Positions 28,835 through 38,069 of a stretch of 64,000 nucleotides of DNA are shown piece after piece. This DNA is from Nocardia sp. NBC_00565. GTDB lineage: Bacteria; Actinomycetota; Actinomycetes; Mycobacteriales; Mycobacteriaceae. The notes beneath the pieces are model-generated. The model saw only the letters and a list, made by a program, of their open reading frames with translations, had not been told where the DNA came from and searched no databases. The stretch lies in assembly GCF_036345915.1 (NCBI RefSeq), contig NZ_CP107785.1:4340001-4404000 (forward strand), in the 5' to 3' direction. The translations under genes and the position numbers were made by a program. How positions within the stretch are numbered: the stretch's first letter is position 1; every line of letters begins with the position of its first letter.

Positions 28835-30088
28835 TTATCCGAGCTGCCATTGCGCGGTGAGATCGGCGATCAATTCGGGGATGCGCGCGATCATCCGGCC
28901 GTGCGCGAGCTTGTTCCAGAAGGATTCGCCGAGCACCGCCTCGGCGAAGGGCCGGTTGCTCTCCATATCGATATGGCGCAGCACCAGGTCGCCCGTGATG
29001 TAGGTCCAGCGGGTGTCGCGGTCGGCCCAGTTGAAGTTCGGCAGCGGGGTGCGCAGCGATACGGTGCGCCCGGCGATATCGCCGCTGACGGTGGCGGGCG
29101 CGAAGACGCCGGGCGCCAGGACCCCGGGGACGGCGGGTTTACCCGCCACCGTACTCACATAGGTCAGCACCCGGCCCATCGTGCCGCGACCCGCGGCGGT
29201 GACATCCCATTGATCGGCGATGACGCGGTTCTGTTCGCGATCGGTCATCCGAATCAGCGCATCCACATAACCCTCGCGGGTATGGGAATCGATCGACTGC
29301 CATGCCGTGCGGATATCGGCATCGATAACCCCGGCCGCGTACATCTCGTCAATTCCGGCCATCCCGAGCGCGGCGTAGGCCTCGTGCATCGGGACCAGGT
29401 CGGTGAAGATGTGCTTCTGCATGATCATCAGCCGGGTCTGGTACCAGGCGACGTCCTCGGCGCTGAGCCGCGAACCATCGGTCGCCAGCAGCCGGATATC
29501 GGCGGGCACCCCGGCCACCAATTCCGGTGGGGTACCGCGCAACAGGTCGGCGACCGCATTGCCGAGCTGATGGATGCCCGGCACGTCGAGCACCATGCCG
29601 ATATCGCTGAGGTCGAAGAAGCCCGAGGCGAAGGAGCCGCCCGCGATCCCGGCCAGGCCCGCCCACCAGTACTCCTGATGCTGGTTGGCCAGTCGGAAGT
29701 AATTGACGTAAACCTGACTGAACGTGCGCTGGTTGGCGCGCACGCCGAGCACCGGATCCCAGGCCGCGAGGTCGATATCGGCATTGCGGGTCGAGACCAC
29801 CAGCCAATACTGGTGCAGCAGTGTGGCGTATCGGCTCGGCACCACCCCGTCGGCTCTGGCCTGGTCGAGCGCGTCGCGCAGTGTCGATTCGTCCAGTGGG
29901 AGGGCCGGATTCAGACCGCCGCCGCCCGCACCGTCGCCGTTGAGCGCGGGCAGATCCAGAAATGACTCGTAGGCGGGCGCCGCGTGTGCGGCCGGAATCA
30001 TGGTGAGGCCGAAGACAAGACAGGCGAGCAACCCGGCGATCCGGGCGAGAACACGGACGGCGGGTCCGGCGGTGGTGCGATGCGTCAT
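28835..30088 (-). CDS. Secreted protein of unknown function (417 aa)
   Basis: A 417-residue protein with a clear signal peptide (VLARIAGLLACLVFGLTMIPAAHAAP, cleavage after AHA near residue 36). The mature part is rich in Trp and Tyr (VYVNYFRLANQHQEYWWAGLAGIAGGSFASGFFD) with no cysteines in conserved pairs. I recognise it only as a conserved actinobacterial exported protein and cannot assign a reaction. Its upstream region contains a near-match to the KstR-type operator at 30150-30163. It is probably monocistronic. Confidence 0.75.
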   Translation of the reverse strand: MTHRTTAGPAVRVLARIAGLLACLVFGLTMIPAAHAAPAYESFLDLPALNGDGAGGGGLNPALPLDESTLRDALDQARADGVVPSRYATLLHQYWLVVSTRNADIDLAAWDPVLGVRANQRTFSQVYVNYFRLANQHQEYWWAGLAGIAGGSFASGFFDLSDIGMVLDVPGIHQLGNAVADLLRGTPPELVAGVPADIRLLATDGSRLSAEDVAWYQTRLMIMQKHIFTDLVPMHEAYAALGMAGIDEMYAAGVIDADIRTAWQSIDSHTREGYVDALIRMTDREQNRVIADQWDVTAAGRGTMGRVLTYVSTVAGKPAVPGVLAPGVFAPATVSGDIAGRTVSLRTPLPNFNWADRDTRWTYITGDLVLRHIDMESNRPFAEAVLGESFWNKLAHGRMIARIPELIADLTAQWQLG

Positions 30089-30149
30089 TGCGTGGTGTCC
30101 CGAAATCGTTCGTGGGCAGAGTTGCCTAGGTCACGTTTTCAGGCACAGT

Positions 30150-30163
30150 AACAACATGTTCTA
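30150..30163. promoter_or_regulatory. KstR-like palindrome upstream of secreted protein
   Basis: AACAACATGTTCTA fits the TnnAACnnGTTnnA pattern of the TetR-type regulator KstR at seven of eight fixed positions (the first T is A). It lies about 60 bp before the start of the secreted-protein gene. One mismatch and the short pattern leave a fair chance of coincidence. Confidence 0.25.
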
Positions 30164-30239
30164 GTTTGCAATCGACAATTTCGGCCACGCTTCGTGGCGG
30201 ATCGACCGGTCGCCATCCGCCACACCGACTTTGGGCAAC

Positions 30240-30674
30240 CTACTGCGGCACACCGATTCCGGCGCCGTCCGGAATCGACTGCTGCTCGACGACGGCGGGC
30301 ACGGACGGCGACGTCTCACCCCCGAAAGTTCCGGCGCGCCAATGCGCCAACCCGATCAACGCCGTCACCACCAGCGCGCTCAATAGTGCGGCCACCGCGA
30401 GCACCGCGAATCCGACCTGCGCCCGTTCGACCCGCGCCATCGGATGCGGGCCCTGCGCCTGTCGTAGCCCGTGCGCTCGAACAGGACCGTGGTCGGACAG
30501 CACCACGGCGCCGCCGGGCCTACCGTCGCGCGGCCGCCGATCCGACGCGGCCCGGGCCGCGTCGAGGGCACGAACCCCGCCGCGGCGCGGGCGCCGAATG
30601 CGCGGGACGGACTCGAAACCGAGGTCGACGTCGGCCTGGAGGTCGGTACTGATATCGCTGATCGCTGTGCTCAT
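30240..30674 (-). CDS. Small single-pass membrane protein, SOS-linked, divergent from lexA
   Basis: A 144-residue protein with an Arg-rich, Pro/Gly-containing N-terminal half, one transmembrane segment (VGFAVLAVAALLSALVVTALIGLAHW, residues about 90-115) and a short extracytoplasmic tail ending SIPDGAGIGVPQ. Its place, divergent from lexA and near nrdR, is that of mycobacterial Rv2719c (ChiZ), an SOS-induced cell-division inhibitor. The LysM domain of that protein is absent here. ATG 30674 has CGGAGG upstream, and the SOS boxes at 30745-30775 are about 70-100 bp before it. Confidence 0.65.
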   Translation of the reverse strand: MSTAISDISTDLQADVDLGFESVPRIRRPRRGGVRALDAARAASDRRPRDGRPGGAVVLSDHGPVRAHGLRQAQGPHPMARVERAQVGFAVLAVAALLSALVVTALIGLAHWRAGTFGGETSPSVPAVVEQQSIPDGAGIGVPQ

Positions 30675-30744
30675 CGGACAAACCTCCGTGAAGGGGTGTT
30701 AGTGGGGGTGATCAGGTATGTCGCGAGACGATGGGGGTAGCTGT

Positions 30745-30775
30745 TCGATCAAGTGTTCGAAGAACTTGTGTTCGA
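30745..30775. promoter_or_regulatory. Two adjacent SOS (LexA) boxes, membrane-protein side
   Basis: TCGATC-AAGT-GTTCGA (30745-30760) matches the actinobacterial SOS box TCGAAC-N4-GTTCGA with one change. Immediately adjoining, sharing one base, is AAGAAC-TTGT-GTTCGA (30760-30775), with a weaker left half. Their position fits control of the small membrane protein and possibly of lexA. Confidence 0.7.
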
Positions 30776-30823
30776 TTTCTACCACGCTCCACCGACAAAG
30801 TCAGCAGAAAACGCCGACATGCC

Positions 30824-30839
30824 TCGAACAGATGTTTGA
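30824..30839. promoter_or_regulatory. SOS (LexA) box upstream of lexA
   Basis: TCGAAC-AGAT-GTTTGA differs from the consensus by one base and lies 63 bp before the lexA GTG start. It is the expected autoregulatory operator. Confidence 0.8.
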
Positions 30840-30901
30840 TACATCGGCGTTACCGGACTAGATTCGGTAGACGAAATCAACGACAGGAAAGGGCGGTTGC
30901 G

Positions 30902-31612
30902 GTGAGCCACACAGACGACACGGGCGACGAGAGCGGAGTAGGCACCGACCCGTCCGGAACCGGGGCGGAGCTCACCGTGCGTCAGCGCAAGGTCCTGGAG
31001 GTCATCCGCACCTCGGTGAGCGAGCGCGGCTATCCGCCGAGCATCCGCGAGATCGGCGACGCGGTCGGCCTGACCTCCACCTCGTCGGTCGCCCACCAAT
31101 TGCGTTCGCTCGAGCGCAAGGGCTATCTCCGCCGCGATCCGAATCGCCCACGGGCCGTGGATGTTCGCGGCCTCGACGAGGCGGTCCGCGCGGTGACCAG
31201 CCTGCAGACCGTCGAGGATGTCGACACCGGTCGGCCCATACCGACTTTCGTGCCCGTCCTGGGCCGGATCGCCGCCGGTGGTCCGATCCTGGCCGAGCAG
31301 GCGGTGGAGGACGTTTTCCCGCTGCCGCGCGAATTGGTCGGGGACGGTTCGCTGTTCCTGCTCAAGGTGGTCGGTGAATCGATGATCGATGCCGCGATCT
31401 GTGACGGCGACTGGGTGGTCGTGCGCCAGCAGAATGTCGCCGACAACGGCGATATCGTGGCCGCGATGATCGAGGGCGAGGCGACGGTGAAGACGTTCAA
31501 ACGCACCGGCAAGGACGTCTGGCTGCTGCCGCACAACCCCTTGTTCGAGCCGATCGCGGGTAACGACGCCCGGATCCTCGGCAAGGTGGTCACGGTTATC
31601 CGCAAGATCTGA
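30902..31612 (+). CDS. lexA: SOS response repressor LexA
   Basis: A 236-residue LexA. The N-terminal winged helix ([53 protein letters not shown]) is followed by the Ala-Gly cleavage site in RIAAGGPI and the S24 peptidase fold with Ser160 ([15 protein letters not shown]) and Lys197 (ATVKTFKR). It represses SOS genes and cleaves itself when RecA is activated. GTG 30902 has AGGAAAGGG upstream. Three SOS boxes precede it, the nearest at 30824-30839. Confidence 0.96.
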   Translation: MSHTDDTGDESGVGTDPSGTGAELTVRQRKVLEVIRTSVSERGYPPSIREIGDAVGLTSTSSVAHQLRSLERKGYLRRDPNRPRAVDVRGLDEAVRAVTSLQTVEDVDTGRPIPTFVPVLGRIAAGGPILAEQAVEDVFPLPRELVGDGSLFLLKVVGESMIDAAICDGDWVVVRQQNVADNGDIVAAMIEGEATVKTFKRTGKDVWLLPHNPLFEPIAGNDARILGKVVTVIRKI

Positions 31613-31629
31613 CGCGGCGAAAGCCGTCG

Positions 31630-31661
31630 CGATGCGCGGGCCCACCGGGACCCGCGCATCG
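31630..31661. terminator. Strong bidirectional hairpin after lexA
   Basis: CGATGCGCGGG (31630-31640) pairs perfectly with CCCGCGCATCG (31651-31661) around a 10-nt loop. It is placed between the convergent lexA and carboxylesterase genes. No T-tract follows. Confidence 0.75.
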
Positions 31662-31669
31662 AGATCGCG

Positions 31670-33325
31670 TCAACGCGGCAGCAGGTCCGACCAGAAATCG
31701 GCTCGGTGGTCGGCGGCATAGGAGTCGGTGAGCCGATTTCCGGTGGGCCGCAACGACATGACCAAGGGTGCGGCCGGGTCGTAAGCGGGAATCGGCTCGA
31801 GACCCGCTGGGGACGGACGGCCGTCGATCGCGAATCGGGTCCAGTACCTTCGCATTTCGGTGGCGAGACGCTGTTGGTCCGGACTCATGACCGCGCCGTA
31901 GAGCCAGCCGAGGTCACGCAGGCTCCACAGGGATGGCAGCTCGCTGGCATGATAAGCACCGAGCGGGAAGATATTCGGCGGAGCCAATGGGGCCGGGTCG
32001 TCGAAGGAATAGGTGTAGGTGGGGTTGCGCGGGCCGAGCGCAGCGTACTCGACGGTGAGCGCGGTCAGGGTGCGGTCGGTCCACGCGCGGGACAGGGCAA
32101 GCGCGGGCTGCGGATAGGCGGCGGCCGGATATGCCTGCTCGATCTCGTCGATTTGTTCCGGCGTCAGATCGGGCATGGCGGCGGCCAGCGCATCCCGGTA
32201 TTCGGCCGCGATCAGCGGCTTGCCCAGCGGCACACCGTATTCCAGGTACACCCACAATGCCATCTCGTCATTGTTCGCGCCGACGAAGGTGGGTACCGCG
32301 GTGAGCGTGCCCGCACGTAGCGCCGCCTGTGGACTGGTCGGCAAGAACTCTCCGCCGAAGACCGTCGTGATAACCGCATCGTCCACCAGTGTTTCGACCG
32401 GCAGGCCACGCAGGCAGGCCGCGGTCTCGGGTCCGGCGCAGCCCAGACGCTCGGCGTACGCGTCGCCGTCCGCCTTCGCCTTCGCGACGGACGCGCCGCT
32501 GGTGCACAGCCCGCTCTGTCTGATCGCCGCCCGGAACAACCCGCGCGAACTCGGCGCGGCCAGCTGGGTACACACCGATGCCGCGCCCGCGGATTCGCCC
32601 GCCAGGGTCACCTGTTCCGGGTCACCGCCGAAGGCCGCGATATTCCGCCGCACCCAGCGCAACGCCGCCTGTTGATCGAGGTAGCCGTAATTGCCCGGCC
32701 CGGAACCGTCGTCGAGCGCGGAGGCGGCGAGGAAGCCGAGCGCGCCGAGTCGGTAGTTGAGCGTGACGACGACGATATCGCCGTCACCCTGGGCGATCAG
32801 CGGACCTGGGCCATAGATGTCGCCGGAGCCGGTGGTGAGGCTGCCGCCGTGGATCCAGACCAGGACCGGCAGCGGGCGGGCGTCCGCTGGCGGGGTGCGC
32901 GGAGTCGAAACATTCAGGTACAGACAGTCTTCCGACTTCGTCGGGTTGGCGCCGAGCGTGCCGAAGACGCCGGTGTCCTGCGGACAGCTCGGCCCGGCCC
33001 GGGCGGCGTCGCGCACACCCGACCAGGAAGCCGCCGGAGCCGGTGGCCGCCAACGCAATTCACCGACCGGCGGCGCGGCGTAGGGAATTCCCGCGAACAT
33101 GCGGTGATCGGTGGCCGTGACGCCGCGCAACCGACCGGTCTCGACGGTGACGATGTCGGAGGCGACCGGATCGGCCGGCGCCGGTCCCGCTACGCCGGAT
33201 ATGACAGCGGCGGTCGCGACGGTGGTTACCCAACCGCGCACGACCGGACGCGCACCGGACCGGGAGCCGGGGCCGATTCGGCATCCTGCGAGCCGGACCG
33301 CGATGAAGCACGTTTGCCTGCGCAC
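31670..33325 (-). CDS. Secreted carboxylesterase type B
   Basis: A 551-residue carboxylesterase with a long signal sequence (residues about 27-52, WVTTVATAAVISGVAGPAPADP). Motifs: VWIHGGSLTTGSGDIYG (oxyanion hole), AFGGDPEQVTLAGESAGAASVCTQL (nucleophile Ser), and ANNDEMALW with the acid region; SEDCLYLNV is the usual family block. It hydrolyses carboxylic esters outside the cell. GTG 33325 is the only suitable start seen. It stands alone between lexA and a methyltransferase gene. Confidence 0.88.
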   Translation of the reverse strand: MRRQTCFIAVRLAGCRIGPGSRSGARPVVRGWVTTVATAAVISGVAGPAPADPVASDIVTVETGRLRGVTATDHRMFAGIPYAAPPVGELRWRPPAPAASWSGVRDAARAGPSCPQDTGVFGTLGANPTKSEDCLYLNVSTPRTPPADARPLPVLVWIHGGSLTTGSGDIYGPGPLIAQGDGDIVVVTLNYRLGALGFLAASALDDGSGPGNYGYLDQQAALRWVRRNIAAFGGDPEQVTLAGESAGAASVCTQLAAPSSRGLFRAAIRQSGLCTSGASVAKAKADGDAYAERLGCAGPETAACLRGLPVETLVDDAVITTVFGGEFLPTSPQAALRAGTLTAVPTFVGANNDEMALWVYLEYGVPLGKPLIAAEYRDALAAAMPDLTPEQIDEIEQAYPAAAYPQPALALSRAWTDRTLTALTVEYAALGPRNPTYTYSFDDPAPLAPPNIFPLGAYHASELPSLWSLRDLGWLYGAVMSPDQQRLATEMRRYWTRFAIDGRPSPAGLEPIPAYDPAAPLVMSLRPTGNRLTDSYAADHRADFWSDLLPR

Positions 33326-33373
33326 GGGTTCACGCTAATCGACGCGATGCCGGCGCGAGTGCAGCTGCGCAAG

Positions 33374-34039
33374 CTAGTCTTTCACGACGGTGAATTGCGC
33401 GAGCGCGCCATTACATGCCAACTCCACCACCCGCAGACCCGCGTCGGCGAACCAGCGCGACAGGTCCTCGACCGTGCCGGACGGCCCGAACACACCCATC
33501 GCCCGCATCGCCCGGATGTGCAGGTCGAACCGCCGATTCACACCGCGCGCCACACAGCTGCCGATCAACCGCCCACCCGGCGCGAGCACTCGCGCGAGGG
33601 AGGCGATCGCGGCGCTCGGGTCGGGCATGCAGTGCAGCCCGGCGAAGCTGACCACCACGTCGAACTCACCGTCGGCGAAGGGCAGATCGACAACGTCCGC
33701 GCGCACGTATTCGATGCCGGACAACCCGGCGCGTTCGGCCGCGCGGCGCGCCGCATCCAGCTGGTCTTCGGAGATATCGGCCGCGACATAGCGGATCTGT
33801 CGACCGGGTTCGAGGCGGCGCAGCGTCACCCCGCCGCCCACCGGCAGATCCAGTAGCGCCGCACCCTGCGGCAGCTGGTTGACGATATCCATCGCCGCGT
33901 ACATCCGACGAGTGTCGCAGCCCCACAGCACCTGTCCGGCAGGCCGCGCCACCTCGGGGTGGTCCAGAACGAAGTCGTACACCGGCGCACCGAGAGTCCC
34001 CCAGGCTCGGCTCTGCCACACTTCACGGACGTCGGGCAT
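33374..34039 (-). CDS. Class I SAM-dependent methyltransferase
   Basis: A 221-residue methyltransferase of the UbiE/Methyltransf_11 type. LLDLPVGGGVTLRRLEPG is motif I (an unusual LPVGGG in place of the common G-x-G-x-G), YVAADISEDQLDAARRAAE motif II, and DLPFADGEFDVVVSFAGLHCMPDP motif IV. SAM transfer to an unknown small molecule is expected. ATG 34039 has AGGAG upstream. It is divergent from the two-domain Lrp regulator, which may control it. Confidence 0.85.
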   Translation of the reverse strand: MPDVREVWQSRAWGTLGAPVYDFVLDHPEVARPAGQVLWGCDTRRMYAAMDIVNQLPQGAALLDLPVGGGVTLRRLEPGRQIRYVAADISEDQLDAARRAAERAGLSGIEYVRADVVDLPFADGEFDVVVSFAGLHCMPDPSAAIASLARVLAPGGRLIGSCVARGVNRRFDLHIRAMRAMGVFGPSGTVEDLSRWFADAGLRVVELACNGALAQFTVVKD

Positions 34040-34183
34040 GATCGTCTCCTCTTCGCGCGGTGGGAGTCCAAGGCTACAACGTGTCTCCCAACCGTTTCGG
34101 CTGATAGACACCGCCCTTCACACCGCCCGCGCGCAGCATCGGCTCAGCAGCGATCCCGAGGTTGCCCGCCGTATTCTGGTGTG

Positions 34184-35173
34184 ATGGCAGCGCTGGACCT
34201 GGATGCGATCGACCTGGGGCTGCTGCACGCACTCCAGGTGGACGGGCGCGCTGCCTTCAGCAGCATCGCCGAGGTGCTCGGGACCTCGGATCGGACCGTG
34301 GCCCGGCGGTTCTCGCGGCTGCGCGCCGCAGGTGTGGTCCGGGTGACCGGGGTGCCCGATCCGCGGCGCATCGGCTATGCGGAATGGGTTGTCCGCCTGC
34401 GTGTTCGGCCCGACGCCGCCGATGCGCTGGCGCACGTACTCGCCGCGCGCCCGGATACCGCGTGGGTCTCCGTACTGTCCAGTGGCTCCGAAATCGCCGG
34501 CATCTTCCGGACAGTCGGCGAGAGTCCGGCGCCACTGCCTGCGTTGGCCCGCCATCCGGCCGTCGGCGACGTCGGCGCGCATCGACTGCTCCGGCACCTG
34601 ATGCTGCGCCGCTGGCAGGGCCGAACCTCGGCGCTGACCGCCGAGCAGGTCGCGGCACTGCGTTCGCCGCAGCCGCGGGTATCCGAGCCGGTCACCCTGA
34701 CCGATCTGGATCGCCGCATGCTCCCGCAACTGGCGGCCGACGGCCGCACGGCCTACCCACACCTCGCCGGTGCCATCGGCTGGTCGGAATCCGCGGTCCG
34801 CCGCAGGCTGGACGAACTGCGCCGATCCGGGCTGGTGCGCTTCGACGTGGAGATCGAAGCCGCACTGCTCGGGTACTCGTTCCAGTGCATGCTCTGGCTG
34901 AACGTCGCCCCAACGCGGCTGGCCGAGGTGGCGCGGACACTCGTCGATGATCCCGAGGCGGCCTTTGTCGGCGCGACGACGGGACCGCACAATATCGTCG
35001 CCATCGTGGTCTGCCGCGATGCCGACGCGGTATTCGATTACGTCGTCGACCGCATCGGCGCACTGCCCGGTATCGAACGCGTCGATACCGCGCCGATCAC
35101 CCGCATCGTCAAACGGGACGCACCGGTCCCCGCCGCATCGCCCACAGCGTCGGACCGCCATCCGGCAAGCTGA
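34184..35173 (+). CDS. Two-domain Lrp/AsnC-family regulator
   Basis: A 329-residue protein with two successive AsnC-type units. The first winged helix is DLDAIDLGLLHALQVDGRAAFSSIAEVLGTSDRTVARRF, the second LTDLDRRMLPQLAADGRTAYPHLAGAIGWSESAVRRRL near residue 165; each is followed by a RAM-like ligand domain. Such duplicated Lrp proteins are common in actinobacteria and usually act on a neighbouring gene. The divergent methyltransferase is the first candidate target. Its 3' end overlaps the convergent GNAT gene by 65 bp. Confidence 0.88.
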   Translation: MAALDLDAIDLGLLHALQVDGRAAFSSIAEVLGTSDRTVARRFSRLRAAGVVRVTGVPDPRRIGYAEWVVRLRVRPDAADALAHVLAARPDTAWVSVLSSGSEIAGIFRTVGESPAPLPALARHPAVGDVGAHRLLRHLMLRRWQGRTSALTAEQVAALRSPQPRVSEPVTLTDLDRRMLPQLAADGRTAYPHLAGAIGWSESAVRRRLDELRRSGLVRFDVEIEAALLGYSFQCMLWLNVAPTRLAEVARTLVDDPEAAFVGATTGPHNIVAIVVCRDADAVFDYVVDRIGALPGIERVDTAPITRIVKRDAPVPAASPTASDRHPAS

Positions 35174-35732
35174 TCTCGCCCGTCACGACGAATCCGAACC
35201 GCTCGTAGTAGGGGACATTATCGGGAGCGGTGGATTCCAGATAAGCCGGAATCTGTTGGGCGTCACAGAGTTCGAGACGCGAATGCATCAATTCCCGTCC
35301 GAATCCGGTGCCGCGAGTGCGCGGATCGGTCCCGATTGTCGCGAGATACCAGTGCGGTTCGGCGAGATGGTGGCGTGCGAGAGTGTCGGTAACACTCTTG
35401 CCCACCCTGATCCGCGAACCGAACGCCCGGATCAGGGCGGGCAGCATGCACACATCGGACCACAGCGAATGCCGCCAGCGTCCGGGCGGATCCCACAGTG
35501 CCGCACCGCCGATCACACCCGCATCGTCCACCGCCACCTGCACACCGCCACCGGAAAGGTGGTGGAAGTGGGTCAGCGCCGAGAACAGGCGCGCCACACC
35601 GGTGGCTCGCTTCTCGGCATCGGGCCAGAGCCAGGTCATCACCGGATCCTCGTGGAAGGCCAGGGCCAGGGTCTGCGACAGCCCGACCAGGTCGGCCTTG
35701 ACGCCCGCGCGCACCGTAACAGTCGACGACAT
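35109..35732 (-). CDS. GNAT-family N-acetyltransferase
   Basis: A 207-residue acetyltransferase: VRAGVKADLVGLSQTLALAFHEDPVMTWLWPD at the N-terminus, then WYLATIGTDPRTRGTGFGRELMHSRLELCDAQQIPAYLESTAPDNVPYYERFGFVV, with the acetyl-CoA loop (R-x-x-G-x-G analogue) and the C-terminal NVPYYERFGF signature. The substrate is unknown. It starts 2 bp after the stop of the esterase gene at 35735-37003, so it is the last gene of a three-gene operon (VOC, esterase, GNAT). It overlaps the convergent regulator gene tail to tail. Confidence 0.88.
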   Translation of the reverse strand: MSSTVTVRAGVKADLVGLSQTLALAFHEDPVMTWLWPDAEKRATGVARLFSALTHFHHLSGGGVQVAVDDAGVIGGAALWDPPGRWRHSLWSDVCMLPALIRAFGSRIRVGKSVTDTLARHHLAEPHWYLATIGTDPRTRGTGFGRELMHSRLELCDAQQIPAYLESTAPDNVPYYERFGFVVTGEISLPDGGPTLWAMRRGPVRPV

Positions 35733-35734
35733 CG

Positions 35735-37003
35735 TTATCCTTTCGAAAGTTCCACCGGCGCAACAGCTTGTGTGAAGCGATGCGTCGTACCGCGCGGCCA
35801 GCCGGGACCGCCGGTGCGGGCGAAGCCGATCCAGCTGTCGCGGACCTCGTCGACCAGATCCGACGGGTGCTGGCCGCGTAGCATCGGCGCGTGCCGCCAG
35901 GCCGCGGAATTGCCTAGTACGAAAGGCAATTCGATGCAATGGCAGGCGCGGAAGGGGCTGTCGGCGGGATACCAGTCGAAGCTGTACAGCCAGGGCGGTG
36001 CCGCATGGGCGGTGAGCAGGCGCGCCAACCGTCGGGTGGGTTCGGTGAACATCTGCACCGTGATCGCTTCGGCGGTGGTCCGGTCATCGGGGAAGAATGC
36101 CGCCGCCTCGTCGTGGGTGGTGCCGATGAGGATCCGCACACCGTCCGCGCCGCGCGCACCGACTGTTGCCACCGGATCGGGTGCGACCAGCGTGTCGGTA
36201 ACCAATTGGAACGGCGGCACCGGACTCGGGGGCTTCCGGCGCGCAACCCCGACCTGAGCCGCCAGCAGGTCGGCGACGGGCACGTCGGTGAGCCCGCAAG
36301 CCGCGCCGGGCTCGATACCCAACTCCCGCAACAGCATTGCGCCGGTGCGCGCCGCCTCATCGGGTCCGTCCGGGCGCATTCCGGCCGGTGTACTCTGCAG
36401 GATCGCCCGGTGGAACAGCCCGCGCGCAGACTGCCCGGACAGCAGCGCCAGGATCGACATCGCCCCCGCGGATTGTCCGGCTACGGTCACGTTCTCCGGA
36501 TCACCTCCGAACGCGGCGATATTGTCACGCACCCAGCGCAGCGCCGAAAGTTGGTCCAGCAGGCCCATATTGCCGTCGCTCACACCCGGCAGCCGGAGGA
36601 ATCCGAGCGCGCCGAGCCGATAGTTGACGGTGACCACGACAAGGTCACCGCGCGCCGCCAACTCGGCCCCGTCGTAGCACGCGAGACCGCCCGAACCACT
36701 GCTGAAGCCACCGCCGTGCACGAAGATCAGTACGGGATGACCGCTGCCCCGCGGTGCCCAGATGTTCAGCGACAGACAGTCTTCGGACTGCCGTATCTCG
36801 AAGGGCCCCATCACATTTTCCAGCCGAGACGGCGGCTGCGGCGCAGCCGGACCGGGCGCTAGCGCATCCCGAACACCCGACCAGGGCAGCGTGGGTCGCG
36901 GCGGCGCGAATCGTTGCGCTCGCGCATACGGGATCCCGCGGAAAGCGGTGACCTCCCCGACCGCGGCACCCCGGACCCGCCCGGTGGTCGTCTCGACGAT
37001 CAT
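35735..37003 (-). CDS. Cytoplasmic carboxylesterase type B
   Basis: A 422-residue type B carboxylesterase without a signal peptide. It begins directly at VETTTGRVRGAAVGEVTAFRGIPYA; LIFVHGGGFSSGSG is the oxyanion hole and FGGDPENVTVAGQSAGAMSILALL carries the nucleophile Ser. It is shorter than usual for the family (about 480-500) in the middle region. Its start overlaps the stop of the VOC gene (ATGA), giving coupled translation, and the GNAT gene follows at once. A role with the VOC protein in handling a small ester is possible. Confidence 0.88.
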   Translation of the reverse strand: MIVETTTGRVRGAAVGEVTAFRGIPYARAQRFAPPRPTLPWSGVRDALAPGPAAPQPPSRLENVMGPFEIRQSEDCLSLNIWAPRGSGHPVLIFVHGGGFSSGSGGLACYDGAELAARGDLVVVTVNYRLGALGFLRLPGVSDGNMGLLDQLSALRWVRDNIAAFGGDPENVTVAGQSAGAMSILALLSGQSARGLFHRAILQSTPAGMRPDGPDEAARTGAMLLRELGIEPGAACGLTDVPVADLLAAQVGVARRKPPSPVPPFQLVTDTLVAPDPVATVGARGADGVRILIGTTHDEAAAFFPDDRTTAEAITVQMFTEPTRRLARLLTAHAAPPWLYSFDWYPADSPFRACHCIELPFVLGNSAAWRHAPMLRGQHPSDLVDEVRDSWIGFARTGGPGWPRGTTHRFTQAVAPVELSKG

Positions 37004-37875
37004 CGCGCCGCGAAGAACAGCCCGGCCCCGTACGCATCGCGCGCCGAGACGAAGAACCCGGCGTCGGTGGTCCTGGTCGGGGTACCACCGGTCTCGATCA
37101 TCGTGCGTGCGGCAGCGACATCGTCGACCTGGATCGTCATGGCGGCCAAATACGATGGCGCGGGGGCGTCTTCACCGGGCAGCACGTCCGCCGCAGCCGA
37201 GGCACGGACGAACTCCAGGCGCACATCCTTGTGCGCGAGCACGACAAGTGGACCAGCCTGCACCGGCTCGGTCTTCAGAATCCGAGCGTATCGGTCGGTG
37301 ATCGCGTCGATATCCGCATCGGCGGCCACGATCAGGACCGCGATGACACCGCGTGCGCCATTCGGATGGTCGAGATAGCGCGGCTGATGTACATATTCAC
37401 GGGTGAGGTGCTGGGCGATACCGAGGTATCCCTCGGGCGTCGCGCGCGGGTCGAAGTGCACTGCATGGGCCCGCATGGTCCGCATGCCTTCCTCGGTGTC
37501 GACGTCGCGCTCGAGGTCGAGCACACCGGAGACGGACAAGCCGGCTGCGGTCATGGCTTCGGCGAACGCGGCCGCATCATCGGAATCGAGATTGAGCAGC
37601 CGGAACCCCTCGTACTGATCGGCCATCGCCTTGGCATGCCAGGGATCGGGCGCCGATTCGTCGACGATGCCGAGCAGTTCGATATAGGACCCGCCGAACA
37701 GCGCGCACAGGTTCGCGGTGCCGCCCGCTTGCAACGGCGCACCGGGCCGCTCCGCGAGCATATGCCGCGAGCGCGGACTCAACGTGAATCCGAACGACCG
37801 ATACGTGCGCTCCAACCCGTCGAGATCACGGGTGAGAATGCCGGTGTGGTGGATGGCGTGGATGTCGTATGTCAT
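37000..37875 (-). CDS. VOC/glyoxalase-like two-domain protein
   Basis: A 291-residue vicinal-oxygen-chelate protein. The N-terminus reads HAIHHTGILTRDLDGLERTYRSFGFTLSP, then GTANLCALFGGSYIELLGIVD. The second half starts near HPNGARGVIAVLIVAADADIDAITDRYARIL and ends with VDDVAAARTMIETGG. This fits the glyoxalase-like family seen in dioxygenases and resistance proteins. It is the first gene of the operon with the esterase and GNAT genes. Substrate and metal cannot be deduced. Confidence 0.78.
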   Translation of the reverse strand: MTYDIHAIHHTGILTRDLDGLERTYRSFGFTLSPRSRHMLAERPGAPLQAGGTANLCALFGGSYIELLGIVDESAPDPWHAKAMADQYEGFRLLNLDSDDAAAFAEAMTAAGLSVSGVLDLERDVDTEEGMRTMRAHAVHFDPRATPEGYLGIAQHLTREYVHQPRYLDHPNGARGVIAVLIVAADADIDAITDRYARILKTEPVQAGPLVVLAHKDVRLEFVRASAAADVLPGEDAPAPSYLAAMTIQVDDVAAARTMIETGGTPTRTTDAGFFVSARDAYGAGLFFAAR

Positions 37876-38069
37876 GGCTCCACCCTGCGCCGCCGACCCG
37901 AATCAGCCGAGGAATCCGACACCGGACGCCGCAATCCGACACCGATCCGCCCCGATGCGACGGATTCGGACGCGTGGCGGGCGCATCCGATAGTGGCGGC
38001 GCGGAGCAATTCCGTGATCGCGGCGCCGGTGCGCCGACCGCCGCCCGTTCCGGCGGGCAAGTCGCCGAT

